31,563 nt of DNA, taken from an uncultured Fibrobacter sp. GTDB taxonomy: Bacteria; Fibrobacterota; Fibrobacteria; Fibrobacterales; Fibrobacteraceae. Under the pieces are notes generated by a model that searched no databases, was not told the origin of the DNA, and was given only the letters and a program-made list of their open reading frames with translations. Position 1 is the first letter of the stretch; every line of letters begins with the position of its first letter. A program made the position numbers and the translations under genes. Below, piece by piece: positions 1 to 7,779 of the stretch. The stretch is from NCBI RefSeq assembly GCF_937877005.1, contig NZ_CALEFV010000168.1:1-31563 (forward strand), given 5' to 3'.

Positions 1-717
1 AATAAAAGCGTACCCTTTTCCTAGCTCCATGATGAACCTCTGCAAATTGTTGATAATGCTCGTTTCTAATTCAGATTCAGAGAATGTCGTGTTTTGCGGA
101 AAACCAAGGAATTCCGCAATAACAGGATTCTTGATAAACTCTAGCTTATCTTGCAAATGAGTTGTCTTTTCAATCATTTCGTTATGGACAAGCTCCTTGT
201 GCTGAGATTTTAACATCCGGTGATAATACTGACTACTGATATTGCGCTGCAAAGTCCGAGTACTCCACACCTCGCGTGCAGCCTCTTGTTCGTACCACAA
301 ACGGGCGTTGACATCTTTTTCTTGTAGCAAAATGCTGTAATGAGTCCAACCCAATGCAACAGGTTTAGTAGGTATGAACTCCAATTGTTTCTGTCCAGAT
401 TTTCCAATCACTGATTGGAAAATTTGAGGATAGCCTGTAAAGAATTGCACGAACATATACAGATTGCTTTTGTTAAATCCTCGTCCATAACATTGAGTAA
501 GTTTTTTACTCAATGCTGATATAACCAAATCGCCATATCCGGCACGTTTGTCCTTGAGCACCTCCTTTTGAATTCGCATTCCTAAAAGCCAGTTGCGCTT
601 GATAAGGGTCTCGTTGACGGCATGGCGGGCAAACTTTTGCGCCTGCTCAATAATCGCGCAAGCGTCATTGATGAGTTGGGCGTTTGCGATAGGTGTTACC
701 GGTTTCTCTTTAGACAT
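1..717 (-). CDS. YhcG/DUF1016-type PDDEXK nuclease, 3' end outside window
   Basis: The minus frame is open from the ATG at 717-715 to the window edge (239 codons, no stop). The ATG follows an AAAGGAG ribosome site at 723-729. The N-terminal part (about residues 10-190) matches the DUF1016 helical domain by its pattern: RNWLLGMRI, GYGDLVISALSKKL, GFNKSNLYMFVQF, LGWTHYSILL, and WYEQEAAREVWSTRTLQRNISSQYY in pieces. The last visible residues (NLQRFIMELGKGYAF) are the start of the C-terminal PDDEXK-like nuclease domain of this family. In other genomes such proteins lie in or near defence islands and restriction systems, which fits the type I system to the right. The catalytic residues are beyond the window, so nuclease activity is inferred from family membership only. 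Strand and family are fairly sure; function is not. Confidence 0.88.
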   Translation of the reverse strand, partial: MSKEKPVTPIANAQLINDACAIIEQAQKFARHAVNETLIKRNWLLGMRIQKEVLKDKRAGYGDLVISALSKKLTQCYGRGFNKSNLYMFVQFFTGYPQIFQSVIGKSGQKQLEFIPTKPVALGWTHYSILLQEKDVNARLWYEQEAAREVWSTRTLQRNISSQYYHRMLKSQHKELVHNEMIEKTTHLQDKLEFIKNPVIAEFLGFPQNTTFSESELETSIINNLQRFIMELGKGYAFI

Positions 718-742
718 AGCAGCTCCTTTGAAAAAAGAAAAA

Positions 743-762
743 CATTTGATAATCATCAAATG
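743..762. promoter_or_regulatory. Perfect 8-bp inverted repeat upstream of the YhcG-like gene
   Basis: CATTTGAT, four bases, ATCAAATG. It lies about 26 bp upstream of the YhcG-like start codon, just beyond its ribosome site, where an operator or a short 5'-UTR hairpin would sit. No U-tract follows it, so it is not an obvious terminator. Operator function is inference. Confidence 0.4.
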
Positions 763-859
763 CCTTTCGGAGCCTACACTATTAGGAACCGCAGCTGAAA
801 TGTAGATAATATTAGGATGCTGGCAAGGGGCCTAACGAAATTTTACAGAGCGGTTCTAA

Positions 860-1492
860 TCACTTCGCATAGCCCACAGGGTTGTTCAGCAGGGGCACCT
901 GCGAGTCGGAAAGCTTGAGAAGTTTCTTGATGGCGGGAACGTCCATCGTCATGCGCGGGCGGGTCACCAGGCCCATGCCGGCACAGAACAAATTAATATT
1001 CTCGCTCACGATTCCCGCGTCGGTTCCCATCGTCACCTTCGCGCGGGCGTCGCTGCTGCCGAACTTGGTCTCGTCTGCAACGATGAGGATGCTCACCGGG
1101 GCCGCCTTCGCCCAATCCTGACGGTCGGCAACGAGCGCCCTGTGGTCACCCTTCGCCACCTGCTTCAGGGCGTTTTCCTTGTTCAGGTATTCCGAGACGC
1201 CCTTGCTCGTGAACACGAACACGCGGATTTCCTGGAAGTTGCGGGCAGTCGGCGACGTGAGCTTGCCATCGGCAGGGCGGTTCACGCCGATAGCCGCAAA
1301 AAGCAAATTCGAAAGATCCTGGTCGGAGAGCATCTTGTCGCTGAACTCCGTGCCGGAAGCCCTGTCCCAGAGCGCCTCCATGACAGGCTTGCCGCCAGTC
1401 TTTGCCGGAGCGGGGAGTTTTTGGAGCTGCGCCATGGCCAGCGTGCTGCAGATGAGCGTTGCCATAAGCGTGAGTGCAAAACGATTTTTCAT
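860..1492 (-). CDS. Exported nitroreductase-family (SagB-like) protein
   Basis: 210 aa from the ATG at 1492, chosen because AAGGAG lies eight bases upstream and because translation then begins with a clean signal peptide (MKNRFALTLMATLICSTLAMAQ, in two parts: MKNRFALTLM and ATLICSTLAMAQ). An upstream in-frame start would put 19 unlikely residues before it. The mature part has the layout of small exported nitroreductase-like proteins: LPAPAKTGGKPVMEAL, DRASGTEFSDKMLSDQDLSNL, FAAIGVNRPADGK, a central substrate region, and a C-terminal GTDAGIVSENINLFCAGMGL helix that in the family binds FMN. The second Arg of the common RxSxR-type FMN-phosphate motif is Thr here (ASGTEF), so flavin binding may be altered. 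The gene is divergent from the small zinc-ribbon gene at 1605. Probably a periplasmic flavoprotein; substrate unknown. Confidence 0.82.
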   Translation of the reverse strand: MKNRFALTLMATLICSTLAMAQLQKLPAPAKTGGKPVMEALWDRASGTEFSDKMLSDQDLSNLLFAAIGVNRPADGKLTSPTARNFQEIRVFVFTSKGVSEYLNKENALKQVAKGDHRALVADRQDWAKAAPVSILIVADETKFGSSDARAKVTMGTDAGIVSENINLFCAGMGLVTRPRMTMDVPAIKKLLKLSDSQVPLLNNPVGYAK

Positions 1493-1604
1493 GGGGTACT
1501 CCTTGAGGGGGGTGGCAGAAAGAAAAGTAGAATAAATTTCACAAGGCAAGCCATCCCTAACGCAAAAAGTGTATATTAGAATCTAGCTGTCAAGGAGACA
1601 CGCA

Positions 1605-1790
1605 ATGACTCAAAAACTCTGGAACAAATGCAAGAAGTGCGGCTGCGACAAGCCCGAAGACACCGAGAAACTTTGCGAGCAGTGCAAGGCAAAGCGCCGA
1701 CAATTCTGGAGCGACCTCAAGAAAGTCGGCGGCGTAGCTGCAGGCGCGTTACTTGTGGTAATTGCCGGCGGGAAGATGAGGAAGAAATAA
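1605..1790 (+). CDS. Small Cys-rich (zinc-ribbon-like) protein with one membrane segment
   Basis: 61 aa with AAGGAG nine bases before the ATG and a TATATT-like -10 box near 1571-1576. The N-terminal half carries CKKCGC and CEQCK (two CxxC-type pairs), as in a small zinc ribbon. A basic stretch follows, then a hydrophobic Gly/Ala/Val helix (GVAAGALLVVIAGG) and a short basic tail (KMRKK), so it is probably a single-pass membrane or membrane-associated peptide. It is transcribed divergently from the nitroreductase-like gene and faces the end of the gene at 1813. I do not recognise a named family. Coding status is supported by the ribosome site and the ordered Cys pattern. Confidence 0.7.
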   Translation: MTQKLWNKCKKCGCDKPEDTEKLCEQCKAKRRQFWSDLKKVGGVAAGALLVVIAGGKMRKK

Positions 1791-1812
1791 AAGACTGGCT
1801 TCAAATTCATTC

Positions 1813-2424
1813 TCAATCCACAACTACTTTTTTAGCCTTATTTTCACTAGACGATGCTCTAGTATCTTGCAGCATTTTCACCACATTATCCCGAAGCACC
1901 ATCATCATCTTATTCATCATTTCATAATCCGCGTTGAAAAATTCATACGCATCCTTAATGATTCCGCACTTCTTTTTCAAGTCAGCATAGGCTTTTTGAC
2001 AAGTTTCCGGAGTTGCAAGGTCATAGTCCCTTGCAACATAATGGACTAGGGTATTTCGCACATCAACAAAATTCTTGAACTTCGTTTTTGCGTGACGTAA
2101 CCGCCCTTTCCACTCAATTTTATAATCGAACTTGAAAGCAAAAAGCCCTTGTTTTTCCGCATTTTCCAATTCTTTATTACAGCGAGGGGTGTAAATCGCC
2201 TCCAACATCTCCACACCAATTGGACCAAGCGGCGACTTATCACCTTTCTGTTTTTCTATCGCTTTTTTCAAAGACTCCAAAAGTTCTTGAGGAGTTTTGC
2301 CTGTCCATATCCCACCACAATGCTTGTGCATCCAACGCAATCGCAATTCGATAACATTGCACAGATAAACCGCTCGACCCAACAATTCAAAGACCTGTGA
2401 TTGCGTAGATGTTTCTAACGACAT
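1813..2424 (-). CDS. Hypothetical helical protein with HEPN-like RNxxxH motif
   Basis: 203 aa from the ATG at 2424. A TTG at 2436 would overlap the TGA of the preceding gene (TTGA) and has AAGG six bases upstream, so the start is uncertain by four codons. The protein is mostly helical and charged. It contains FVDVRNTLVHYV about 120 residues in, and RNTLVH fits the Rx4-6H catalytic signature of HEPN ribonucleases, with long flanking helices as expected for that fold. The tail is basic (SSENKAKKVVVD). It is the last gene of the ten-gene minus-strand series that starts with hsdR and directly follows the NERD nuclease gene. HEPN assignment rests on one motif plus the helical context, so it could also be an unrelated helical protein. 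No toxin activity can be claimed from sequence alone. Confidence 0.72.
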   Translation of the reverse strand: MSLETSTQSQVFELLGRAVYLCNVIELRLRWMHKHCGGIWTGKTPQELLESLKKAIEKQKGDKSPLGPIGVEMLEAIYTPRCNKELENAEKQGLFAFKFDYKIEWKGRLRHAKTKFKNFVDVRNTLVHYVARDYDLATPETCQKAYADLKKKCGIIKDAYEFFNADYEMMNKMMMVLRDNVVKMLQDTRASSSENKAKKVVVD

Positions 2425-2432
2425 AATCTCCC

Positions 2433-3716
2433 TCAATAGCAGCCTTCCAGTTTCTTTATTATCTCGCGCTGGGCCTTTTCGGAAAGGTGCTTTTTGCAGC
2501 GGATGGAGTCCAGTTCAAAGGAAAGGTCCTCGATTCGCCAGCACTTGGTTTCTTGGCTGTGCGGGTCTTGGGAATCCGCCGGCTTTTTGCGATACACCTT
2601 TATTTCGGGGTTCGCCCACACGACAATCGGCTCGACGAACGCATGTTCCTTGTTCCGGTTGAAATCGGGGTCAAGGAATTCCTTCAAGGCCGCGGCATTG
2701 CGCCTCGCCTGCTTAATCGGGTTGGAATCGTCAGCGACTTTCTCGTATCCGCCTTTCCGCTTCTCGTAGAAATCGGAGCCGGAATATTCAAAAGTCCCGG
2801 AACGGTTTTTCACCTCGATTGCGAACACGCCCCACGGCGAAATAAGGGCGATGTCGATATCTTCCTTGCGGCCGTTAAAATGCAGATTCCTGAAAATATG
2901 GCAACTGCCGTCCAGCGATTCCCTCAGGGCATCGACAACGTGGTCCTCGCCCTCGAACCCCTTTTTGAACGACGCAATCTTGGAATCGAGATAATTGATA
3001 ATCTTGTCGAGAGGCCTTATAATTACAAAATAGCCTGCAACAAGCATGAGCACCGCGCCAACGCCGATAATCACCCAAGCAAGCCAATTCAAATCGGCAA
3101 GCGTCGAATAATCATACACGAAAAATGCCTTGTATGCATACCACAACAAGTATGCAATGCAGAGCCCCAAGGCAGCGCCAATCACGAGACCTTCCCTTAT
3201 AAGGTAACGTTCCGTTTTGCGCAGCAGATACGAGCTCTTTGGAGAAGTCACCAACAGCGGGCCCTTGCCGTCCAGAATCTTCTGGCGCTCAACCTGATAA
3301 TGGTAACCCAGCAGAATGACGCAAGCCGAGCGAATCTGGGCGCTCTGGGTTTCGCCCATGAGCGAATGCAGGCGGTTCCAATCCATGCAGCCGTTATGCC
3401 GGTACCACAGTTCCCGAATAGTCGCCCAACCGCCGTTATCCGCAACCTTGACAGCGACCGCCTCGTCAATATTCCTGGGGAGATTGCCGCCGTCGATATA
3501 TTCGCGGATTTTGCGCTCCCTATCGACAAGGAGAACCTCGGCAGCCTTGCGGACCTGTTCGTTTTCTGCCTTGGCAGACGCCCGGCGGAGCATTTTGCAA
3601 GTCAGCTTGTCTTGGTCCAAAAGTTCGCCCATGGTCTGCTGGGAACCAGGCCAAATCATGCTACGCGCGCGAGGAATTGTAAGGAACGGGGAGGACATGG
3701 GAGGGTTAATCTTCAT
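2433..3716 (-). CDS. NERD-domain nuclease-like protein with two membrane helices
   Basis: 427 aa. The start at 3716 overlaps the 3' end of the GIY-YIG gene by 11 bp; a second in-frame ATG six codons on has no better ribosome site. Residues 1-170 are a helical charged region without a family I recognise. Two hydrophobic helices lie at about 174-196 and 211-233. The C-terminal part (about 254-350) is a NERD (nuclease-related) domain: GFEGEDHVVDAL, then EDIDIAL, WGVFAIEVKN and PIKQARRNAAALKEFL. Glu257, Asp288, Glu301 and Lys303 fit the E...D...ExK core of PD-(D/E)XK-like folds, so the active site looks complete. It probably sits at the inner membrane with the nuclease domain in the cytoplasm. 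NERD proteins are known from restriction and other defence loci, which fits its place downstream of hsdRMS. Confidence 0.88.
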   Translation of the reverse strand: MKINPPMSSPFLTIPRARSMIWPGSQQTMGELLDQDKLTCKMLRRASAKAENEQVRKAAEVLLVDRERKIREYIDGGNLPRNIDEAVAVKVADNGGWATIRELWYRHNGCMDWNRLHSLMGETQSAQIRSACVILLGYHYQVERQKILDGKGPLLVTSPKSSYLLRKTERYLIREGLVIGAALGLCIAYLLWYAYKAFFVYDYSTLADLNWLAWVIIGVGAVLMLVAGYFVIIRPLDKIINYLDSKIASFKKGFEGEDHVVDALRESLDGSCHIFRNLHFNGRKEDIDIALISPWGVFAIEVKNRSGTFEYSGSDFYEKRKGGYEKVADDSNPIKQARRNAAALKEFLDPDFNRNKEHAFVEPIVVWANPEIKVYRKKPADSQDPHSQETKCWRIEDLSFELDSIRCKKHLSEKAQREIIKKLEGCY

Positions 3717-4392
3717 CCATTGTCAATAACTTCTTTTCCATTCGAACATTAGACAAATCATTTGGAAAAGACCGAATTAACAAAGATTCAAAATCTTTTA
3801 TTGCAAATTTATCAACCTTATAAATGGATACATAATGTGCAATCTGCCATAAATAATATTGTTTTTTTTGAATATTTGTTCCTGCAAATCTATACAACTT
3901 TTGGCTTTTTCTAGGTCTATTATAAGCACTTTTCATTTCATCCCATAGTGTATTTTTCTTATTCTCTTCCGTTTTTCCAGCATATATAGCCTCTCCAAGC
4001 GAATCATAAAAAATGTATATACCCCCTCTCATATTTTTTATTTTGTTCTCTATATCACAGATTTCCTTCTTAGTTCTGCCTATAGACATTTCATACTTTT
4101 TCTCCTGCTTCGATAATCTGTATTCTAGGGGCAAAATTTCTGCTATCGGGGAATATGCATTTGATATAGCATGTTTTCTGACAGCAATAGCCAATTTTTT
4201 CATTAATTCCGCAACACTTTTGGGAGAATTTGTGCCACCAGTTCTCAAATTGTTAATTTTTGCTTCGGGAACATCTAAAAAATCGGCTAATTCTGCATTT
4301 GTTCCCTTGTTAAATGCAACTTTTATCGTATCAAGCATCTCTTTGATAACTTCTATTCGACCGGCTTTTTTGTAATCTTCCTTTGTTGGCAT
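3706..4392 (-). CDS. HTH + GIY-YIG nuclease fusion protein
   Basis: 228 aa from the ATG at 4392, which has AAGGA seven bases upstream; a GTG two codons earlier overlaps that site and is less likely. Residues about 10-75 look like a phage CI-type or XRE-type helix-turn-helix (NAELADFLDVPEAKINNL). A charged linker or coiled coil follows (about 90-120). The C-terminal part is a GIY-YIG nuclease domain: GGIYIFYDSLGEAIYAGK supplies GIY and a YIG variant (YAG), an Arg about 20 residues later (SAYNRPR) fits the catalytic Arg, and FESLLIRSFPNDLSN supplies the metal-binding Glu and the conserved Asn. All core residues are therefore visible. Genes before and after lie in the same orientation, and the gene overlaps the NERD gene. 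It may be a DNA-binding nuclease or a self-regulating effector; no specific function is known to me. Confidence 0.82.
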   Translation of the reverse strand: MPTKEDYKKAGRIEVIKEMLDTIKVAFNKGTNAELADFLDVPEAKINNLRTGGTNSPKSVAELMKKLAIAVRKHAISNAYSPIAEILPLEYRLSKQEKKYEMSIGRTKKEICDIENKIKNMRGGIYIFYDSLGEAIYAGKTEENKKNTLWDEMKSAYNRPRKSQKLYRFAGTNIQKKQYYLWQIAHYVSIYKVDKFAIKDFESLLIRSFPNDLSNVRMEKKLLTMDED

Positions 4393-4441
4393 AGACACAT
4401 CCTTTTTTCAACAAGTTAATACACATTGGCGATTCAAGCAT

Positions 4442-4612
4442 TTATTCTGATTTATTTGAGCATTCAAAATTTCCTATGGGCACTCCGAAATTCCATGAGT
4501 CTTGAGAGATTCCATTATTTAAACGTAACACTTCTTTTTTTTCTTGAAGATTCAAAGATTCCATTAACTGTTCGTAATTCTTTTTTTCTTTTTCAACATC
4601 AATCATAGCCAT
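4442..4612 (-). CDS. Small charged ORF (56 aa) in the defence series
   Basis: An open frame on the minus strand from ATG at 4612 (second ATG at 4606) to TAA at 4444-4442. It begins eight bases after the protease stop codon and ends 49 bp before the HTH-GIY-YIG start. The protein is hydrophilic: a Lys/Glu-rich N-terminal helix (IDVEKEKKNYEQLMESLN) followed by LQEKKEVLRLNNGISQ. There is no strong ribosome site, so translation would depend on coupling to the protease gene. Support is the position, the helical charged composition and the lack of an alternative gene in this gap. It could also be a non-coding spacer. Confidence 0.45.
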   Translation of the reverse strand: MAMIDVEKEKKNYEQLMESLNLQEKKEVLRLNNGISQDSWNFGVPIGNFECSNKSE

Positions 4613-4619
4613 AAGAATT

Positions 4620-5528
4620 CTACTGCCTAGTCAAGTATGTTGCGCCCGTTGAACTTTGTATTATTTTTGTCACGGGACTCTGATCAATCGTAATCACAAA
4701 AGCATGATGAACACTCAAAACAGATTCCTGTAAATTTTGATCATTTTCCAGTTCTATGATTGGCAAACCCAAATTCTTACAAAATTCAATATCAAAATGT
4801 CTTGAATGAGACTTGTTATTTGAATTTAATTGAGAAACAATTTGCTTAATTTTTTCCGTTTTTCCTGCAGAATTGTCAGAAGCAAACATATATTTATCAA
4901 GCCATTCTGTAACCAGAGATTCTGATAAGGATATTGAATCCACAACTGTATAAAAAAATGCAGCGGGATACCGGCTCAATTGTATTTCCCAATAAGTTTT
5001 AGATTGTGGATTTGCGTCTAAATTAGATTTCGCTTCTTGAAATTCTTGCATGATATTGTATGCTGGAACTCCACCAAATTGTGGGTCAAACGGCCCTAAA
5101 CAAGAATGCTTGCCAAGGACAAGTTCATTTGCCGCACAAGCCAACATTGTCCCTGCAGACATCGCCATTTGCGGTACAATAACCCTAACATTATCAAATT
5201 TATTATGAAGGTATTTTACTATTCCCTCCGTTGCAGTAGGATTACCACCAGGAGTGTGCAAAATTAGATCAAGTCCTTTAGTGCAATCCATTCCATGAAT
5301 TGCCTGCATAAAACCTGTCATATCACTATCATTAATATCTATATTCAAATTACGACCAGGCTTTAACCAACCAGAATAATAGGCAATAACATTTCGGCCT
5401 GTTTGAGTAGACATTTTTTCAATATACTTTCGGCGTAATCCGTCTATTGTCAACGGAGGTAATGCGTTGCCAGCATTATCATATTGCGGTTGACCAAGTT
5501 CATCTAATAATTTACCCCAAGATGGCAT
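4620..5528 (-). CDS. SDH-type serine protease of the ClpP/SppA fold
   Basis: 302 aa; AAGGG lies seven bases before the ATG. The core matches the SDH_sah (serine dehydrogenase proteinase) family: GLDLILHTPGGNPTATEGIV (about 85-104), VRVIVPQMAMSAGTMLACAA (114-133) and GKHSCLGPFDPQFGGVPA. Ser124 in AMSAGT is the expected nucleophile, and HTPGG builds the oxyanion strand. Where ClpP has its catalytic His, this protein has the DPQ segment, as the SDH family does. No signal peptide or membrane helix is present, so it is probably cytoplasmic. It lies between the DUF2971 gene (25 bp upstream) and the small ORF, inside the hsd series. A role in regulated proteolysis during defence is plausible but inferred. 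The gene is markedly AT-rich compared with hsdM. Confidence 0.87.
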   Translation of the reverse strand: MPSWGKLLDELGQPQYDNAGNALPPLTIDGLRRKYIEKMSTQTGRNVIAYYSGWLKPGRNLNIDINDSDMTGFMQAIHGMDCTKGLDLILHTPGGNPTATEGIVKYLHNKFDNVRVIVPQMAMSAGTMLACAANELVLGKHSCLGPFDPQFGGVPAYNIMQEFQEAKSNLDANPQSKTYWEIQLSRYPAAFFYTVVDSISLSESLVTEWLDKYMFASDNSAGKTEKIKQIVSQLNSNNKSHSRHFDIEFCKNLGLPIIELENDQNLQESVLSVHHAFVITIDQSPVTKIIQSSTGATYLTRQ

Positions 5529-5553
5529 AATTTAACCCTTTTTTATAAATACA

Positions 5554-6426
5554 CTAGTAAACAATTGAAATGTCCGAAGGAGACGCTTCAAAAGTTAATC
5601 CATTTAGTTTTAAAAACATATTGACAGACAATTTGCCATAATCAAATACGCTTTTGGGCAACGTGACACATTTAATATCAGCAGCAACATCATCTAATTT
5701 GAATTTAATATACGGCACCAACCCCTTATCCGATTCTTTAAATTCAAGATCTTTTTTTCTATGCACAACAATTCTCCATTCTTTTTCTTCATCCCAACAT
5801 TTTTCCTTTACAAATAAAGCACTTATGAATACATCTTTCTTCAGCTCAAATAACCCATCCTTGCATAAACCAGAACCATCGTCGTTCAACTCTATCAAAT
5901 CACAATATTCTTTTAATTTTTTACTAATCGTGTCAATTTTGCCGTATTCCACTTTTGCAAAGTAGCAACTATTCTCTAATCCTTTACATTTTTCTTTAAT
6001 GCTTTCATAGTCAAAGCCCAAACATATACTTTTTTCTTTTTTTCCATAACCCCTCCATTGGCTTAATTTGTCTTTTTCTTCACTAAAACATACTACATAA
6101 AAACATTCTAATTCTTCTACTTTTTCTTTATTTTCTACAATATTTTTCATTGATTTTAGAAAAGCAATTGTTTCCTCTTTTCGATATGCGCCCCCATTTA
6201 TGAGTTCTTCAATTTTTTCAGATGTCTTTGATAGACCATATTTAAATTCGTTTTCATCGTTCAAATATCGAAAATGAGTTGCCCACAATTCTTTATTTGA
6301 GACAATTCCCTTCATTGCGCCAACATCAGTATATTGATAAATTACTCCCCCCTCTATTTTTTCAGAAGGATTATTTTCTGCAAATGTATTAATTGCATTC
6401 TTAGCAGTGTCATGAAAACATGTCAT
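5554..6426 (-). CDS. DUF2971 family protein
   Basis: 290 aa; AAAGGA precedes the ATG by six bases, and the start lies 12 bp after the hsdS stop. Recognisable DUF2971 blocks are YQYTDVGAMKGIVSNKELWATH with YLNDENEF (about 30-62), the central CFSEEKDKLSQWRGYG with LGFD (about 125-155), and DEEKEWRIVVHRK (about 220). The family has no established biochemical activity, but the conserved W/H/E/R residues suggest an enzyme-like pocket, and members are common in phage-defence islands. It is cytoplasmic by composition. Codon use is strongly AT-rich. It is the first gene after the restriction-modification core and is followed by the SDH-type protease, so the two may work as a pair (inference). Confidence 0.85.
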   Translation of the reverse strand: MTCFHDTAKNAINTFAENNPSEKIEGGVIYQYTDVGAMKGIVSNKELWATHFRYLNDENEFKYGLSKTSEKIEELINGGAYRKEETIAFLKSMKNIVENKEKVEELECFYVVCFSEEKDKLSQWRGYGKKEKSICLGFDYESIKEKCKGLENSCYFAKVEYGKIDTISKKLKEYCDLIELNDDGSGLCKDGLFELKKDVFISALFVKEKCWDEEKEWRIVVHRKKDLEFKESDKGLVPYIKFKLDDVAADIKCVTLPKSVFDYGKLSVNMFLKLNGLTFEASPSDISIVY

Positions 6427-6438
6427 AATGTGTCCTTT

Positions 6439-7707
6439 CTATTTGATGGTTACTTGGCCGTTCATTAGGAGCGGGAGGAGTTTGTCGCGGAGGGCGGTGA
6501 GGCGAGTGATTTCTTTCACCTTGTTAAATTGAACATCAAAGATAGAGGCAACCTTTTCTTCAAAGGCGGCAATCAACTTTTTCGGTGGATAAAGAATTGC
6601 GAACCGCCCCAATTCATCTTTTGAAACTTCTTTAAATGTGGTTCCGGTTCCCAGATTTTGGATTTGCGGAATATGTTGTTGAATTGTGTAATAAAGGTAT
6701 TTAGAATCTGTCATATCATTAGGAACCATATTTTTGAATCCCTGATTTGTACACAAATCACATTGAGCGATAGACAGAAGCCCTATCGGAGCTCTGCTTG
6801 ACATTACAACCGTTCCCTTTGGAACCATTGTCGTGCTGCAAGAATCATAGCCGGCTTGGGTTATGTTCCTTGCACCTTGATAAACGAATTTACAATTTTG
6901 ATCAGACAAATCTTTGGGCGTTATCCAAACAATTTCACCGCCGTAATTTCCTTCTTCAGTCGTTGAAGGCGTTGAACCATTGAATATTTTGGCAATATCG
7001 CAAATTTGCTTTACTTCCCATCCGGCGGGGATTTCGCGTTTGAGTTGGTCGTTGTAGACCATTTTGCCGCCGGTGGTTTTGTAGGGGTGGCCGTTTTTGT
7101 CGGGGAAGTCGTATTGGACGAACCAGTAGTCGTATAGGCGTTTTGCCATTGCTTCGAGTTTCTGGTTCATCTTTTTGTTCAGGGCGATTTTGTCGTCTAA
7201 TGCGGAAAGAACGGAGGCGATTTTCTTTTGCTCCGATAAAGGAGGAACAAATACTTTGCAAGCCTTAATTGCATCCGGCGATGTATGACGAATTTTTGTT
7301 TGCTGAGCAGCAGCACTGAGTTGTTCCTTTACGCATTTAGAAGGAATCAAATAATACGCAAAATCATGGTCAATCATTCCTTTTTTGCAAGTAACCTTTG
7401 CCACATCCTGGCTCTGAATATACTTACCGCTTTCAGGGATAATCGCCGTAGATCCAAGCAATCCAATAGCCTGTTCGGTCAACGGAGTAATAATATCACC
7501 CTTTTCCATTATAAATTCAGGCTTTATCTTTCCAACATAGTATAAATCGTCTTTTGATTTATTTTCCTTAAAAGAATTGTTCACATAGTCAAAGTTTCCA
7601 CAAGTCAAGCGAATGTATTCGCCTTCTGTAGAATAGAACTCTCCTGGCAAACTCATGCCACGAGTCACTTCAATCAAATCACCTAATTTATACTCTTTCA
7701 ATTCCAT
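6439..7707 (-). CDS. hsdS: Type I restriction-modification specificity subunit HsdS
   Basis: 422 aa from the ATG at 7707; a TTG five codons upstream is also in frame and neither has a clear ribosome site. HsdS carries the DNA target recognition of the HsdR2M2S complex. Two target recognition domains are visible: TRD1 at about 1-145 (YKLGDLIEVTRG...) and TRD2 at about 225-395 (GWEVKQICDIAKIFNG..., with the SRAPIG block). They are separated by a conserved helical spacer (LSEQKKIASVLSALDDKI, LNKKMNQKLEAMAKRLYDYWF), and a second helical segment ends the protein. The spacer (about 7010-7230) is visibly GC-richer than both TRDs, as expected if TRDs are exchanged by recombination. It lies between the 103-aa membrane protein gene and the DUF2971 gene. 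Confidence 0.95.
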   Translation of the reverse strand: MELKEYKLGDLIEVTRGMSLPGEFYSTEGEYIRLTCGNFDYVNNSFKENKSKDDLYYVGKIKPEFIMEKGDIITPLTEQAIGLLGSTAIIPESGKYIQSQDVAKVTCKKGMIDHDFAYYLIPSKCVKEQLSAAAQQTKIRHTSPDAIKACKVFVPPLSEQKKIASVLSALDDKIALNKKMNQKLEAMAKRLYDYWFVQYDFPDKNGHPYKTTGGKMVYNDQLKREIPAGWEVKQICDIAKIFNGSTPSTTEEGNYGGEIVWITPKDLSDQNCKFVYQGARNITQAGYDSCSTTMVPKGTVVMSSRAPIGLLSIAQCDLCTNQGFKNMVPNDMTDSKYLYYTIQQHIPQIQNLGTGTTFKEVSKDELGRFAILYPPKKLIAAFEEKVASIFDVQFNKVKEITRLTALRDKLLPLLMNGQVTIK

Positions 7708-7732
7708 ATTTGTTTTTCTCAAACCTTCACTT

Positions 7733-7771
7733 AGATTGCTTCGTCGCTATCGCTCCTCGCAATGACAATCT
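7733..7771. repeat. Short dispersed intergenic repeat with inverted ends
   Basis: AGATTGC, then about 20 bases rich in TCGCT/CTCG, then GCAATGACAATCT; the ends can form a hairpin (AGATTG/CAATCT and ATTGC/GCAAT). It lies between the 103-aa gene and hsdS. It resembles the short extragenic elements that end in GCAATGACA in various bacterial genomes; copy number here cannot be counted. Confidence 0.4.
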
Positions 7772-7779
7772 CTCGAATA

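Noticed and set aside
2487..3752. 421-codon plus-strand frame opposite the NERD gene
   Set aside because: The minus frame has a coherent domain order and membrane helices; the plus frame does not.
4426..4608. 60-codon plus-strand ORF
   Set aside because: No ribosome site; it is antisense to the small minus-strand ORF, and the whole neighbourhood is transcribed leftward.
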